Shown here: positions 5,037 to 12,245 of the stretch, piece by piece
Numbering within the stretch: the stretch's first letter is position 1
Layout: each line of letters begins with the position of its first letter
Virus record (IMG/VR): IMGVR_UViG_3300017739_000104
Coordinates: 1 to 24,663 of that record
Direction: 5' to 3' (one strand)
Length of the DNA: 24,663 bases
From: a virus
Program-made: the position numbers and the translations under genes
The notes under the pieces: model-generated
Told to the model about the DNA's origin: nothing
Databases searched by the model: none
Seen by the model: the letters and a program-made list of their open reading frames with translations, nothing else

Positions 5037-5348
5037 ATGGCAAAGACACCAGCTTGGCAGAGAAAGGCAGGGAAGAATCCAAAGGGAGGACTCAACGCAA
5101 AAGGTCGAGCAAGTTACAAGAAGGGAACTCTAAAAGCTCCAGTAAAGTCAGGGGACAACCCAAGAAGGGCAAGCTTTCTGGCAAGAATGGGGGGAATGCG
5201 AGGACCGGAAAAGGATTCAAAGGGACGACCAACTCGACTCCTTCTCAGCTTAAGAGCATGGGGAGCATCGAGCAAAGCCGACGCAAAGAAGAAAGCCGCG
5301 GCAATAAGCAGACGAAACAAAGCAAAAAAACTTAGAAAGAAAGGATAA
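5037..5348 (+). CDS. Highly basic protein (DUF6321-like)
   Basis: A 103-residue protein beginning MAKTPAWQRKAGKNPKGGLN, with a central RRASFLARMGGMRGP and a lysine/alanine-rich tail. About one third of residues are K or R against four acidic ones. The opening and the MGGMRGPEKDSKGRPTR part match a family very common in marine phages (DUF6321 from memory), whose function is unknown. AGAGGA lies seven bases before ATG 5037. The gene is richer in G+C than the structural genes (31/60 at 5161-5220) and strongly purine-biased on the + strand. Another frame (4961-5335) is open across it. Nucleic-acid binding is the obvious inference from charge. Confidence 0.82.
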   Translation: MAKTPAWQRKAGKNPKGGLNAKGRASYKKGTLKAPVKSGDNPRRASFLARMGGMRGPEKDSKGRPTRLLLSLRAWGASSKADAKKKAAAISRRNKAKKLRKKG

Positions 5349-5352
5349 CATC

Positions 5353-5493
5353 ATGCCTATGGGAAAAGGAACGTACGGATCTAAGAAGGGAAGACCGCCA
5401 GCAAAGAAGAATGGTTCTGGTATGACAGCAAAGCAGAAGACTCTACCAAAGAACCTTCAAGCTAAGATAATGGCTTCTAAAAAGAAAAAGTAA
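5353..5493 (+). CDS. Very basic 46-residue protein without acidic residues
   Basis: ATG 5353 to TAA 5493, with AAAGGA eight bases upstream inside the previous gene's end. The product starts MPMGKGTYGSKKGRPPAKK and ends in four lysines. I count 13 K, 1 R and no D or E. Low complexity and the KGRPPAKK stretch recall AT-hook and protamine-like peptides. Small proteins of this form occur beside terminase genes in marine phages, function unknown. The stop overlaps the next ATG (TAATG). Its clear ribosome site and coupling on both sides support a real gene. Confidence 0.7.
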   Translation: MPMGKGTYGSKKGRPPAKKNGSGMTAKQKTLPKNLQAKIMASKKKK

Positions 5494-5657
5494 TGGCAGT
5501 TAATGCGGCTGGAAACTATACGAAACCTAAGATGAGGGCATCGCTCTTTCGTAGGATAAAGGCTAGTGGCAAGGGTGGGAATCCTGGGCAATGGTCTGCA
5601 CGAAAGGCACAGATGTTAGCCAAGCAGTATAAAGCTAAAGGTGGTGGATATACCTGA
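5493..5657 (+). CDS. Basic 54-residue protein without acidic residues, marine-phage family
   Basis: ATG 5493 overlaps the upstream stop (TAATG) and TGA 5657 overlaps the next ATG (TGATG). The protein starts MAVNAAGNYTKPKMRASLF and carries GGNPGQWSARKAQMLAKQYK near its end. The P-x-x-R-x-x-L-F and PGQWSARKAQ-L-A-K-Y-K pattern is a conserved small family I recall from many marine phages, unnamed and without known function. It has 8 K, 4 R and no D or E. It is likely to bind nucleic acid or another acidic partner. Confidence 0.75.
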   Translation: MAVNAAGNYTKPKMRASLFRRIKASGKGGNPGQWSARKAQMLAKQYKAKGGGYT

Positions 5658-5905
5658 TGGCATTAGCAAAGAGCCAGAGAAGTCTTAAGGCATGGAGTCG
5701 TCAGAAATGGAGAACCAAATCTGGCAAACCCTCACTACAGACTGGCGAGAGATACCTCCCAGAGTCTGCAATTAAATCTTTATCTGATGCTGAATACAGA
5801 GCCACAACTCGGAAGAAAAGGGCGGCAATGCGTAAAGGTAAACAAGTTGCCAAACAACCCAAGAAGATTGCAAAGAAGACAGCATCCCATAGAAAGTTTA
5901 CATGA
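5657..5905 (+). CDS. Basic 82-residue protein (DUF5872-like)
   Basis: It starts at ATG 5657 within TGATG and overlaps the next gene by ATGA. The SLKAWSRQKWRTKSGKPS opening, TGERYLPESAIKSL and TTRKKRAAMRKGKQ blocks match a family frequent in marine phage genomes, which I believe is DUF5872. The name is from memory. Only four acidic residues are present against many K/R, concentrated in the C-terminal 35 residues. Function is unknown; together with its neighbours it forms a run of basic proteins directly upstream of the terminase. Confidence 0.78.
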   Translation: MALAKSQRSLKAWSRQKWRTKSGKPSLQTGERYLPESAIKSLSDAEYRATTRKKRAAMRKGKQVAKQPKKIAKKTASHRKFT

Positions 5906-6102
5906 GTTTTTTAAACACTCTTAAACCTGAAGAGCATAGGATGCTTCGTCAAATGGTAAGAGATATACACTTCCAATACTTTGATGAAAAACATGGAGCC
6001 TCCTTCATTACCAATAAAATGTTAGATAATATTATTGAGGTTCAAGGTAGAGAAGCTATAGAAAAATTATTGAAAGCTGGGATTGATAAAGGTCTGAGAT
6101 GA
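5902..6102 (+). CDS. Small helical protein upstream of terminase
   Basis: The 66-residue protein is coupled by ATGA overlaps on both sides. Unlike the basic genes before it, it has balanced charge and looks like three helices: PEEHRMLRQMVRDIHFQYF, NKMLDNIIEVQG and REAIEKLLKAGIDKGLR. I have seen similar small proteins before the large terminase in marine phages but know no function. A terminase accessory role is possible from position only. Confidence 0.72.
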   Translation: MSFLNTLKPEEHRMLRQMVRDIHFQYFDEKHGASFITNKMLDNIIEVQGREAIEKLLKAGIDKGLR

Positions 6103-7616
6103 AGTTTGCTTACAAACCTGATGGCAAAATTCTAAAAGATTTTATGAAGGACAATAGTTTTTTCCGTGGCGTTCGAGGTCCAGTTGGTTCTGGTAAATCT
6201 GTTGCGTGTTGTGTTGAGTTATTTAGAAGAGCCTTAGAGCAGAAGCCTAACAATGAGGGAATACGAAAATCACGCTGGTGTGTTATAAGAAATACCAATC
6301 CGCAACTTAGAACAACAACAATAAAGACTTGGCTAGATTGGTTTCCAGAAAGTGAATGGGGAAAGTTTCATTGGTCTGTTCCTTACACTCACCACATACA
6401 GATGAATGATCTCGACCTCGAAGTAATATTTTTAGCACTCGATAGACCAGAAGATGTAAAGAAACTTCTTTCTCTCGAACTTACTGGCATTTGGATAAAC
6501 GAGGCAAGAGAGATACCCAAGAGTATTATTGATGCGTGTACTATGCGTGTTGGTAGATTTCCAAGTATGCGAGAGGGTGGTGCTAGCTGGTCTGGTGTTA
6601 TCTGCGATACCAACGCACCAGAGGAAGATCATTGGTGGGCTATTATGGCTGGAGAAGTTCCTATCCCAGATCACATACCAAGAGAGCAAGCAGTAATGTT
6701 AGTTAAACCTGAGAACTGGAATTTTTATGTTCAACCTTCTGCAATGACAGAAACTAAGAATGAAAAGGGCGATGTTGCTGGATATAAGATGAACCCAAAG
6801 GCTGAGAATAAAAGCAACATTATTCAAACATATTACCCAAATATTATTAACGGCAAGACTAAAACATGGATTGATGTTTATGTAATGAACAGGCTTGGAA
6901 CAATACAAGAAGGTAAGCCAGTATATCCAGACTTTGTATCAGATACGCATCTTGCTGAAGAAGAGATACCAATTGCTATTGGGGTTCCTCTATACATTGG
7001 AATTGACTTTGGATTAACTCCTTCTGCTGTTTTTGGACAAAAGGTTCGAGGTCGATGGTTAATACAGTCTGAGATTGTAGCAGTTGATATGGGTATAGTT
7101 CGCTTTGCAGAGTTACTTAGACAAGAGATAGCAACACGTTTTTCTGGTCTTGATGTGTATATTTATGGTGATCCAGCTGGTGACTTTAGGGCGCAGACAG
7201 ATGAGTCTACTCCTTTTCAGATTATGAGAGGTGCTGGATTAAAAGCAGTACCAGCTCCAAGCAATAGTGTTGATCTTAGGTTAGAGTCTGTTTCTTCTCA
7301 ACTTACTAAAATGTCAGATGGGAAACCAGCATTCATGATAGATAGACGATGCCCTACTCTTATTAAAGGATTCCAAGGTGGCTACTGCTATAGAAGAATG
7401 CAAGTGTCTGGGGAGAGATATGATGATAAACCTGAGAAAAATATGTATTCTCATTGCCATGATGCCTTGCAATATCTAATGCTAGGTGCTGGAGAAGGAA
7501 GAAGTTTGATGACTGGTCAGCAACCAATCAAAGCGTTCAACGCAAGAAAAGGCTTTGATTTATTTAAAAGACCTAGTATTAGTAGAAATAGTGGTTCTTT
7601 TTGGAATAGATTATAG
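6099..7616 (+). CDS. terL: Terminase large subunit
   Basis: The 505-residue packaging motor has both expected domains. ATPase: Walker A GPVGSGKS at 27-34; Walker B GIWINEA at 130-136, with E135 as the likely catalytic glutamate; a DTNAP coupling-type motif at 169-173. Nuclease (RNase H-like): D302 in IGIDFG, D357 in YGDPAG and D454 in HCHDALQY, which would bind the two metals. It cuts concatemeric DNA and pumps it through the portal using ATP. The asparagine before the catalytic glutamate is a common phage variant of the usual aspartate. ATG 6099 overlaps the upstream stop. Length and motif order are normal and the gene looks intact. Confidence 0.96.
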   Translation: MKFAYKPDGKILKDFMKDNSFFRGVRGPVGSGKSVACCVELFRRALEQKPNNEGIRKSRWCVIRNTNPQLRTTTIKTWLDWFPESEWGKFHWSVPYTHHIQMNDLDLEVIFLALDRPEDVKKLLSLELTGIWINEAREIPKSIIDACTMRVGRFPSMREGGASWSGVICDTNAPEEDHWWAIMAGEVPIPDHIPREQAVMLVKPENWNFYVQPSAMTETKNEKGDVAGYKMNPKAENKSNIIQTYYPNIINGKTKTWIDVYVMNRLGTIQEGKPVYPDFVSDTHLAEEEIPIAIGVPLYIGIDFGLTPSAVFGQKVRGRWLIQSEIVAVDMGIVRFAELLRQEIATRFSGLDVYIYGDPAGDFRAQTDESTPFQIMRGAGLKAVPAPSNSVDLRLESVSSQLTKMSDGKPAFMIDRRCPTLIKGFQGGYCYRRMQVSGERYDDKPEKNMYSHCHDALQYLMLGAGEGRSLMTGQQPIKAFNARKGFDLFKRPSISRNSGSFWNRL

Positions 7617-7625
7617 GAGGGCAGA

Positions 7626-7919
7626 ATGTGTTTTGGTGGAAGTAGTAGTCCAACCCCTGAACCTAGACAAGAGGTGAAGGAAGAAACTAAAGCGGCAAAA
7701 GAAGAAGAAGAGGCAGTAAAGGTCGAGCAAAGACAAGAAGCCTTAGAAAAAGAAATAGAATCAAAACAGCCAGTTAAAACAAGTTTATTTTATGATGATG
7801 GTGGAGTTGTTTTTAGAAAGAAGAGAGGTAGAGGTTCTTTATTTACTTCATCCCCTGGAGGTTCTGGATTTCTTACACAAGGAGCTAAGACAAATCAATC
7901 AGGATTGATGAGTTATTAA
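7626..7919 (+). CDS. Small linker protein between terminase and portal
   Basis: A 97-residue protein with GGAGG before ATG 7626. It opens MCFGGSSSPTPEPRQ, has a glutamate/lysine-rich helix at about 15-50 likely to be a coiled coil, then a basic KKRGRG segment and a glycine/serine-rich end. Short genes with an M-C-F-G-G start next to portal or internal virion genes are common in marine podoviruses; no function is known to me. TAA overlaps the portal ATG (TAATG), suggesting it is made in step with the portal and may be a head or connector component. Confidence 0.72.
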   Translation: MCFGGSSSPTPEPRQEVKEETKAAKEEEEAVKVEQRQEALEKEIESKQPVKTSLFYDDGGVVFRKKRGRGSLFTSSPGGSGFLTQGAKTNQSGLMSY

Positions 7920-9505
7920 TGCTTCAATTTTTACCTGATACTGAAGAAAAACTTGCTCAATCCTTTCTTGAGAAGTTTGAAAAAGCAAAAACAATACGTC
8001 AGAACTTTGAAGATATATTTGATGAATGTTATGATTATGCTATGCCAATGCGTGAGCAGTTTAGATCAAAGACAGTTGGTGAACGTAGAGATGAAAAAAT
8101 ATTTGATGAAACTGCTGTTGTCGGAGTACAAGAATTTGCATCAAGACTCCAGCAAGGGCTTGTCCCCAACTTTGCTCGTTGGGCTGATCTTGTTGCTGGC
8201 TCAGAAGTCCCCCTTGAAGAAAGAGATGGATTAAACAATCAGTTAGATGATGTTACGGAATATGTTTTTGAGATACTACAGAACTCAAACTTTTCACAAG
8301 CAGTTCATGAATCGTTTATGGATTTGGCTATTGGTACTGGTGTTCTTTATGTTGATGAAGGTGATGCTATTAATCCAATCAGTTTTTCTGCCATACCTCT
8401 TCCACACGTTGTATTAGATGTTGGACCAAATGATAGAGTAGATCATGTATATCGAGAACGTAATGTTCGATACTCTGATCTTCCTTTTTTGTTTCCTGAT
8501 ACCGATCTTGGTCAAGAACTTACAAATTATGTAATGACTAGCCCTGATGCAAAAACAAAAATACTTGAAGTTGTTTGCAAGAATTACACAAAAATAAATG
8601 AAGACTCTTTTTATTGCGTGGTAATAGAAACAAAAACAAAAAAAATATTAAAGCAAGAAACACTTGATGGCACTGGGTCAAACCCATTTATATGTTTCCG
8701 TTGGATTACTTGTAGTGGTGAAGTTTATGGAAGAGGTCCACTTCTCAATACATTGAGTGCAATTAAAACTACCAATCTAACAATCCAATATATTCTTGAG
8801 AATGCCGCAATGTCTATTGCCGGTATATATCAAATGGATGATGATGGAGTCATTAATCCTGATACTATTAATCTAGTGCCTGGAACTGTAATTCCTAAAG
8901 CCCCAAACTCCGCTGGGTTACAGCCAATACGTCAAGCTGGATCAATGGATTTTGGAAACTTTGTATTGTCCGATATGAGGACAAACATAAAGAAAGCATT
9001 GTATAATGATATGCTTGGTAGTCCAGAAAGAACACCAGCTAGTGCAACTGAGATAGCAGAAAGAATGGCTGACTTAAGTAGACGTATTGGATCTGCTTTT
9101 GGGAAACTGCAAGCAGAAATGGTACAACCAATATTACAAAGAGTTGTTTATATACTTAAGAAGCAAGGCCGTATTGAGCTACCTACTCTCAACGGAAGCC
9201 AAGTAAAAATACGATCTGTTTCACCACTAGCACAATCACAAGCTAATGCTGATATAACTGCAATAGCAAGATGGTTAGAATTAATACAATCTCAGTTCGG
9301 ACCACAAGTTACTAATCTTCTTATTAATGCTGAAGAAACTGCCGCACATCTAGCGAAGAAATATGGAGTTCCTGATTCCTTAATAAGAGATCCTGAAGAG
9401 CGTAGACAAATAATAGAGCAAGCACAACAGATGGCACAAATGCAACAACAGATGCAACAAGCACAAGGAATGCAAGAAAGTATGGCAAATGAACAAGCAA
9501 ATTAA
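7919..9505 (+). CDS. Portal protein (head-to-tail connecting protein)
   Basis: The 528-residue protein belongs by pattern to the T7-type head-to-tail connecting proteins (about 500-560 residues). The N-terminal helix with FDECYDYAMPMREQF (34-48) is followed by the KIFDETAVVGVQEFASRLQ block (60-78) and LVPNFARWADL (81-91). A ring of twelve would sit at one vertex, bind the terminase during packaging and later the tail tube. The last 35 residues are glutamine- and methionine-rich (QAQQMAQMQQQMQQAQ) and probably form a helical barrel or a flexible tail. Translation is coupled to the gene before it. The end overlaps the next gene by 17 bases. Confidence 0.94.
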   Translation: MLQFLPDTEEKLAQSFLEKFEKAKTIRQNFEDIFDECYDYAMPMREQFRSKTVGERRDEKIFDETAVVGVQEFASRLQQGLVPNFARWADLVAGSEVPLEERDGLNNQLDDVTEYVFEILQNSNFSQAVHESFMDLAIGTGVLYVDEGDAINPISFSAIPLPHVVLDVGPNDRVDHVYRERNVRYSDLPFLFPDTDLGQELTNYVMTSPDAKTKILEVVCKNYTKINEDSFYCVVIETKTKKILKQETLDGTGSNPFICFRWITCSGEVYGRGPLLNTLSAIKTTNLTIQYILENAAMSIAGIYQMDDDGVINPDTINLVPGTVIPKAPNSAGLQPIRQAGSMDFGNFVLSDMRTNIKKALYNDMLGSPERTPASATEIAERMADLSRRIGSAFGKLQAEMVQPILQRVVYILKKQGRIELPTLNGSQVKIRSVSPLAQSQANADITAIARWLELIQSQFGPQVTNLLINAEETAAHLAKKYGVPDSLIRDPEERRQIIEQAQQMAQMQQQMQQAQGMQESMANEQAN

Positions 9506-9749
9506 ACTAAGTTCTTTAGATGGTTACCCAAGAGAACAATTAACAGATGAGCAAATATCTTTAAATTTTGCTTCTTTATTTAGCACTCCAAATGGTACGG
9601 AAGTATTAAAGTATTTAAGAAGTATAACTATAGAAGCTGTACATGGATCGGCTGTGACTGATGAAGTTTTACGTCATGCAGAGGGTAGTCGATACATTGT
9701 TGGTTTAATAGAAAGACGTATTCAACATGGACATAAGGTGAACAAATGA
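9489..9749 (+). CDS. Bbp19-like phage protein
   Basis: An 86-residue protein starting at ATG 9489 inside the portal's 3' end. The core FASLFSTPNGTEVLKYLRSI, then DEVLRHAEGSRYIVGLIERRI, matches the Bbp19-like family named after a Bordetella phage BPP-1 protein: F-x-T-P-x-G followed by a helix, and a LRHxEG...IxRRI helix. The function is unknown, but the gene nearly always sits directly behind the portal in such phages, as here. It supports relating this genome to the BPP-1/HMO-2011 type. ATGA overlap with the scaffold gene follows. Confidence 0.8.
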   Translation: MNKQIKLSSLDGYPREQLTDEQISLNFASLFSTPNGTEVLKYLRSITIEAVHGSAVTDEVLRHAEGSRYIVGLIERRIQHGHKVNK

Positions 9750-10522
9750 GTGAAGAAACAACACAAACAACAGTAAGCGAACAAGTAGAGTCTAATAATA
9801 CCCCTACAACCCCTACAACCCCTACAAGTGAACCAGCACCAACAACAGAAGATCAACCTATAAATTCAATGGGAGAAAGACCAGAATGGCTTCCAGAAAA
9901 GTTTAAATCAGCACAAGACATGGCAGAATCTTATTCTCAACTTGAAGGCAAGATAAGCCAAAAGGAAGAAGATATAAGAACAAATATAATGCAAGAGCTT
10001 GAGGCAGATGCATATAAAGATAGACCACCAACAAAAGGTGAGTACATATTACCTGAAGGTATTGATGATGAGTTAGCAAAAAGCAACGAGTTACTTGAGT
10101 GGTGGGCTGATCAGGCTTTTGAAAATGGATATAGCCAAGACGAGTTTGCTGAAGGCATTGAGATGTATAAGAAGGTAGCAAACATAGGCATGACAGATCC
10201 ACAGAAGGAAATGCAACAGCTTGGTGATAATGGACAGCAAAGAGTTCAAGCTGTCGAGATGTGGTCAAACAAGTTTTTCCCAGCAGAGCAACACGCAGAA
10301 ATAGCAAATCTTTGTGCAACTGCTGAAGGTGTTAAGGCTATGGAAACTGTTATGAATGCTTTAAAAGGCTCAAGTGTTCTTGCGAATACTGAGGTTGCCT
10401 CTAATCTTTCAGAAGAAAATTTAAGAACAATGATGTCTGATGAGAGATATTGGAATGTTGCAAAGCGTGATCCAGCTTTTGTAGCTCAAGTAGATGACGG
10501 TTTTAAAAAGTTATATAGATAA
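9746..10522 (+). CDS. Putative scaffolding protein
   Basis: The 258-residue acidic protein lies between portal and capsid genes, where scaffolds are found. It opens with a threonine/proline-rich disordered stretch of about 40 residues built partly on a DNA triplication (TPT repeated), then GERPEWLPEKFKSAQDMAESY, a short motif typical of T7-like and related scaffold proteins. A helical, E/Q-rich middle follows, and a C-terminus RDPAFVAQVDDGFKKLYR that could contact the capsid. The role would be to direct procapsid assembly and then leave. Start overlaps the previous stop (ATGA) and the end overlaps the next start (TAATG). Confidence 0.85.
   Translation: MSEETTQTTVSEQVESNNTPTTPTTPTSEPAPTTEDQPINSMGERPEWLPEKFKSAQDMAESYSQLEGKISQKEEDIRTNIMQELEADAYKDRPPTKGEYILPEGIDDELAKSNELLEWWADQAFENGYSQDEFAEGIEMYKKVANIGMTDPQKEMQQLGDNGQQRVQAVEMWSNKFFPAEQHAEIANLCATAEGVKAMETVMNALKGSSVLANTEVASNLSEENLRTMMSDERYWNVAKRDPAFVAQVDDGFKKLYR
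9801..9827 (+). repeat. Three perfect 9-bp tandem copies in the scaffold gene
   Basis: cccctacaa occurs three times in a row at 9801-9809, 9810-9818 and 9819-9827. It keeps the frame and encodes a threonine-proline-threonine repeat in the disordered N-terminus. Copy number could vary by slippage without breaking the gene. Confidence 0.85.
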
Positions 10523-11046
10523 TGAAACCACTCATACGCAAAGGTTCATTAGCTTTAAGACCTTGCCTACCTTCTGATGTAGACTTTATTGCAGACAATA
10601 TGAGATTACAAGATATTAGAGAGTGTGCTTTGGTTGGTGTTACTCCAAAGATGGCACTCGAAGTTCCTTTTGTTGAAGAAGGTGCAACTGGATTTACTAT
10701 TACTAATGAAGATATTCCTGTTGCTATGTGTGGAGTTACTCCATTAGATGATTATTATAAGATGGGTCGCATATGGTTTCTTGGGACAAAAGACCTAAAG
10801 AAAATGCCGTTAAGAGTATTTAAACATGCAAAGATTGCCTTATCATTTTTAGTAAAACACTATGATGAAGTGGAAAATTATGTGCCATCAGACCATTGGG
10901 AAAATGTTATGTGGCTTGCTGGTATTGGATTTCAGGTAGAAAAACAACCTTATTACCTAGATGACTTTCATTTTTATCGAGTTTTTTATTGCAATTTAGA
11001 TAAAATTGATACAAAGATAGATAAGTCAAGACCCATAATGCATTGA
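10522..11046 (+). CDS. T7 gp13-like protein with acetyltransferase-type fold
   Basis: The 174-residue protein (LALRPCLPSDVDFIADNMRLQDIREC at 10-35, then a β-strand pair around IPVAMCGVTPLDDYYKMGRIWFLGT) has the layout of the phage Gp13 family. T7 gp13 is an assembly-related internal virion protein, and the fold resembles GNAT N-acetyltransferases. The canonical acetyl-CoA R/Q-x-x-G-x-G/A loop is not evident, so enzymatic activity is doubtful. In T7 the gene is next to internal core genes; here it lies between scaffold and capsid, which suggests a role in head assembly. It begins within TAATG and is followed by a 79-base spacer. Confidence 0.75.
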   Translation: MKPLIRKGSLALRPCLPSDVDFIADNMRLQDIRECALVGVTPKMALEVPFVEEGATGFTITNEDIPVAMCGVTPLDDYYKMGRIWFLGTKDLKKMPLRVFKHAKIALSFLVKHYDEVENYVPSDHWENVMWLAGIGFQVEKQPYYLDDFHFYRVFYCNLDKIDTKIDKSRPIMH

Positions 11047-11125
11047 GTGACCCTTTGGGACAATCACATTGAGGTGCAAGAGGACAATCAAGGCGGTGAA
11101 AATTAACTTTTAATAGGAGCTTGAA

Positions 11126-11938
11126 ATGGCGAATACAATTGATGTAGCGTTCATTAAGCAGTTTGAGTCTGATGTTCACATGGCTTACCAGCGTATGGGT
11201 TCTAAACTAAGGAATACTGTGCGTACTGTTGGCAATGTAGCTGGAAACGTAGTCCGTTTTCAAAAGATTGGAACTGGTAGTGCATCTACAAAATCTAGAA
11301 ATGGTTTGGTTACACCAATGGAACTTGCACACACAACTGTGGAAGCAACCATGAGTGACTTTTATGCGGCTGAGTTCATTGATAAATTAGATGAACTTAA
11401 GACAAACATAGACGAGCGACAAGCTGTTGCAACTTCAGCGGCTGCTGCTCTTGGTAGAAAGACTGACGATATTCTTTATACTGCTATGGATGCTGGAGCT
11501 AACTCAACTCAAATACATGATACAAGTTCTGCTGTCGAGAAAGCAGATCTTTTAACTACATTTGAGACATTTGGATCAGCTAATATCCCAGAAGATGGTG
11601 GACGATATATTGCTATGCACCCAAAGGGATTTGCAGACTTATTCTTAATCAATGAGTTTGCATCATCTGACTTTGTTGGTGAGCAGAATCTTCCATTTGC
11701 TGGTGGTATGACAATGAAGCAGTTTCTTGGCTTCAACATATTCTCTACTTCTGCTGTTACAGCTGGTAAGAATATGGCTTATCATACAACCTCGATTGGT
11801 CTAGGTGTGAACTCTGATGTTTCTACAGAGATAAATTATGTCGCTGAAAGAGCATCACATCTTGCAACTTCAATGATGTCTATGGGTGCTGTTGTTATTG
11901 ATGACAATGGTATCTATGAACTTCTTGATAATAATTGA
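11126..11938 (+). CDS. Major capsid protein
   Basis: The 270-residue protein opens MANTIDVAFIKQFESDVHMA and contains VRFQKIGTGSASTKSRNG, ELAHTTVEATMSDFYAAEFIDKLDEL and AAAALGRKTDDILYTAMDAG, blocks shared by a capsid protein family of podoviruses and marine phages (Phage_capsid_2 from memory), expected to adopt the HK97 fold. It is the shell subunit, made in hundreds of copies. AGGAG seven bases before ATG 11126 and an independent 79-base leader set it apart from the coupled genes around it. The leader contains GGACAATCA twice (11058-11066 and 11082-11090) but no recognisable promoter. Position after scaffold agrees. Confidence 0.92.
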   Translation: MANTIDVAFIKQFESDVHMAYQRMGSKLRNTVRTVGNVAGNVVRFQKIGTGSASTKSRNGLVTPMELAHTTVEATMSDFYAAEFIDKLDELKTNIDERQAVATSAAAALGRKTDDILYTAMDAGANSTQIHDTSSAVEKADLLTTFETFGSANIPEDGGRYIAMHPKGFADLFLINEFASSDFVGEQNLPFAGGMTMKQFLGFNIFSTSAVTAGKNMAYHTTSIGLGVNSDVSTEINYVAERASHLATSMMSMGAVVIDDNGIYELLDNN

Positions 11939-11951
11939 TAGGAGATAATTA

Positions 11952-12215
11952 ATGGCTTATGCAGCAAGTGGATTATCCAGAATGGCTGGAGATTCCAATG
12001 GAAATTTGTGGACATATAATACCGCAGATGCAATCGGAACTGTCAATACATCTGGTTACTTTAATAGTGCCGCTAACATGTTGAAGGTTCGTGATACTAT
12101 CTATGTAAAAGATACCAACTCACCAACCACTCATCAGGTTAATGTATTGTCAAATACTGGTACTGTTGTAGACGTTTCTGATGGAACGGTTATAGTAGAA
12201 ACTGATGGCGATTAA
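11952..12215 (+). CDS. Small capsid-associated protein candidate
   Basis: An 87-residue β-rich protein with GGAG before ATG 11952. It opens MAYAASGLSRMAGDSNGNLW and contains WTYNTADAIGTVNTSGYF and NMLKVRDTIYV, a set of blocks I recall from small genes directly after capsid genes in many phages. Members are usually left unnamed; head decoration or fibre function is plausible from position, own ribosome site and lack of charge clusters, but not shown. It lies between the capsid gene and a strong RNA hairpin, so it would share the capsid message. Confidence 0.75.
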   Translation: MAYAASGLSRMAGDSNGNLWTYNTADAIGTVNTSGYFNSAANMLKVRDTIYVKDTNSPTTHQVNVLSNTGTVVDVSDGTVIVETDGD

Positions 12216-12218
12216 GGA

Positions 12219-12238
12219 TAGGGGGAGAAATCCCCCTA
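12219..12238 (+). other. GAAA-tetraloop hairpin between capsid and tail genes
   Basis: TAGGGGGA (12219-12226) and TCCCCCTA (12231-12238) form a perfect 8-bp stem closed by GAAA (12227-12230), a GNRA tetraloop. The bases after it are CTCTATT, so a U-tract for classical termination is missing. It lies between the stop at 12215 and the ATG at 12246. Its place matches the T7 terminator between the capsid gene 10 and tail gene 11. Partial termination, RNA processing or 3'-end protection of capsid mRNA are the possible roles. Confidence 0.75.
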
Positions 12239-12245
12239 CTCTATT

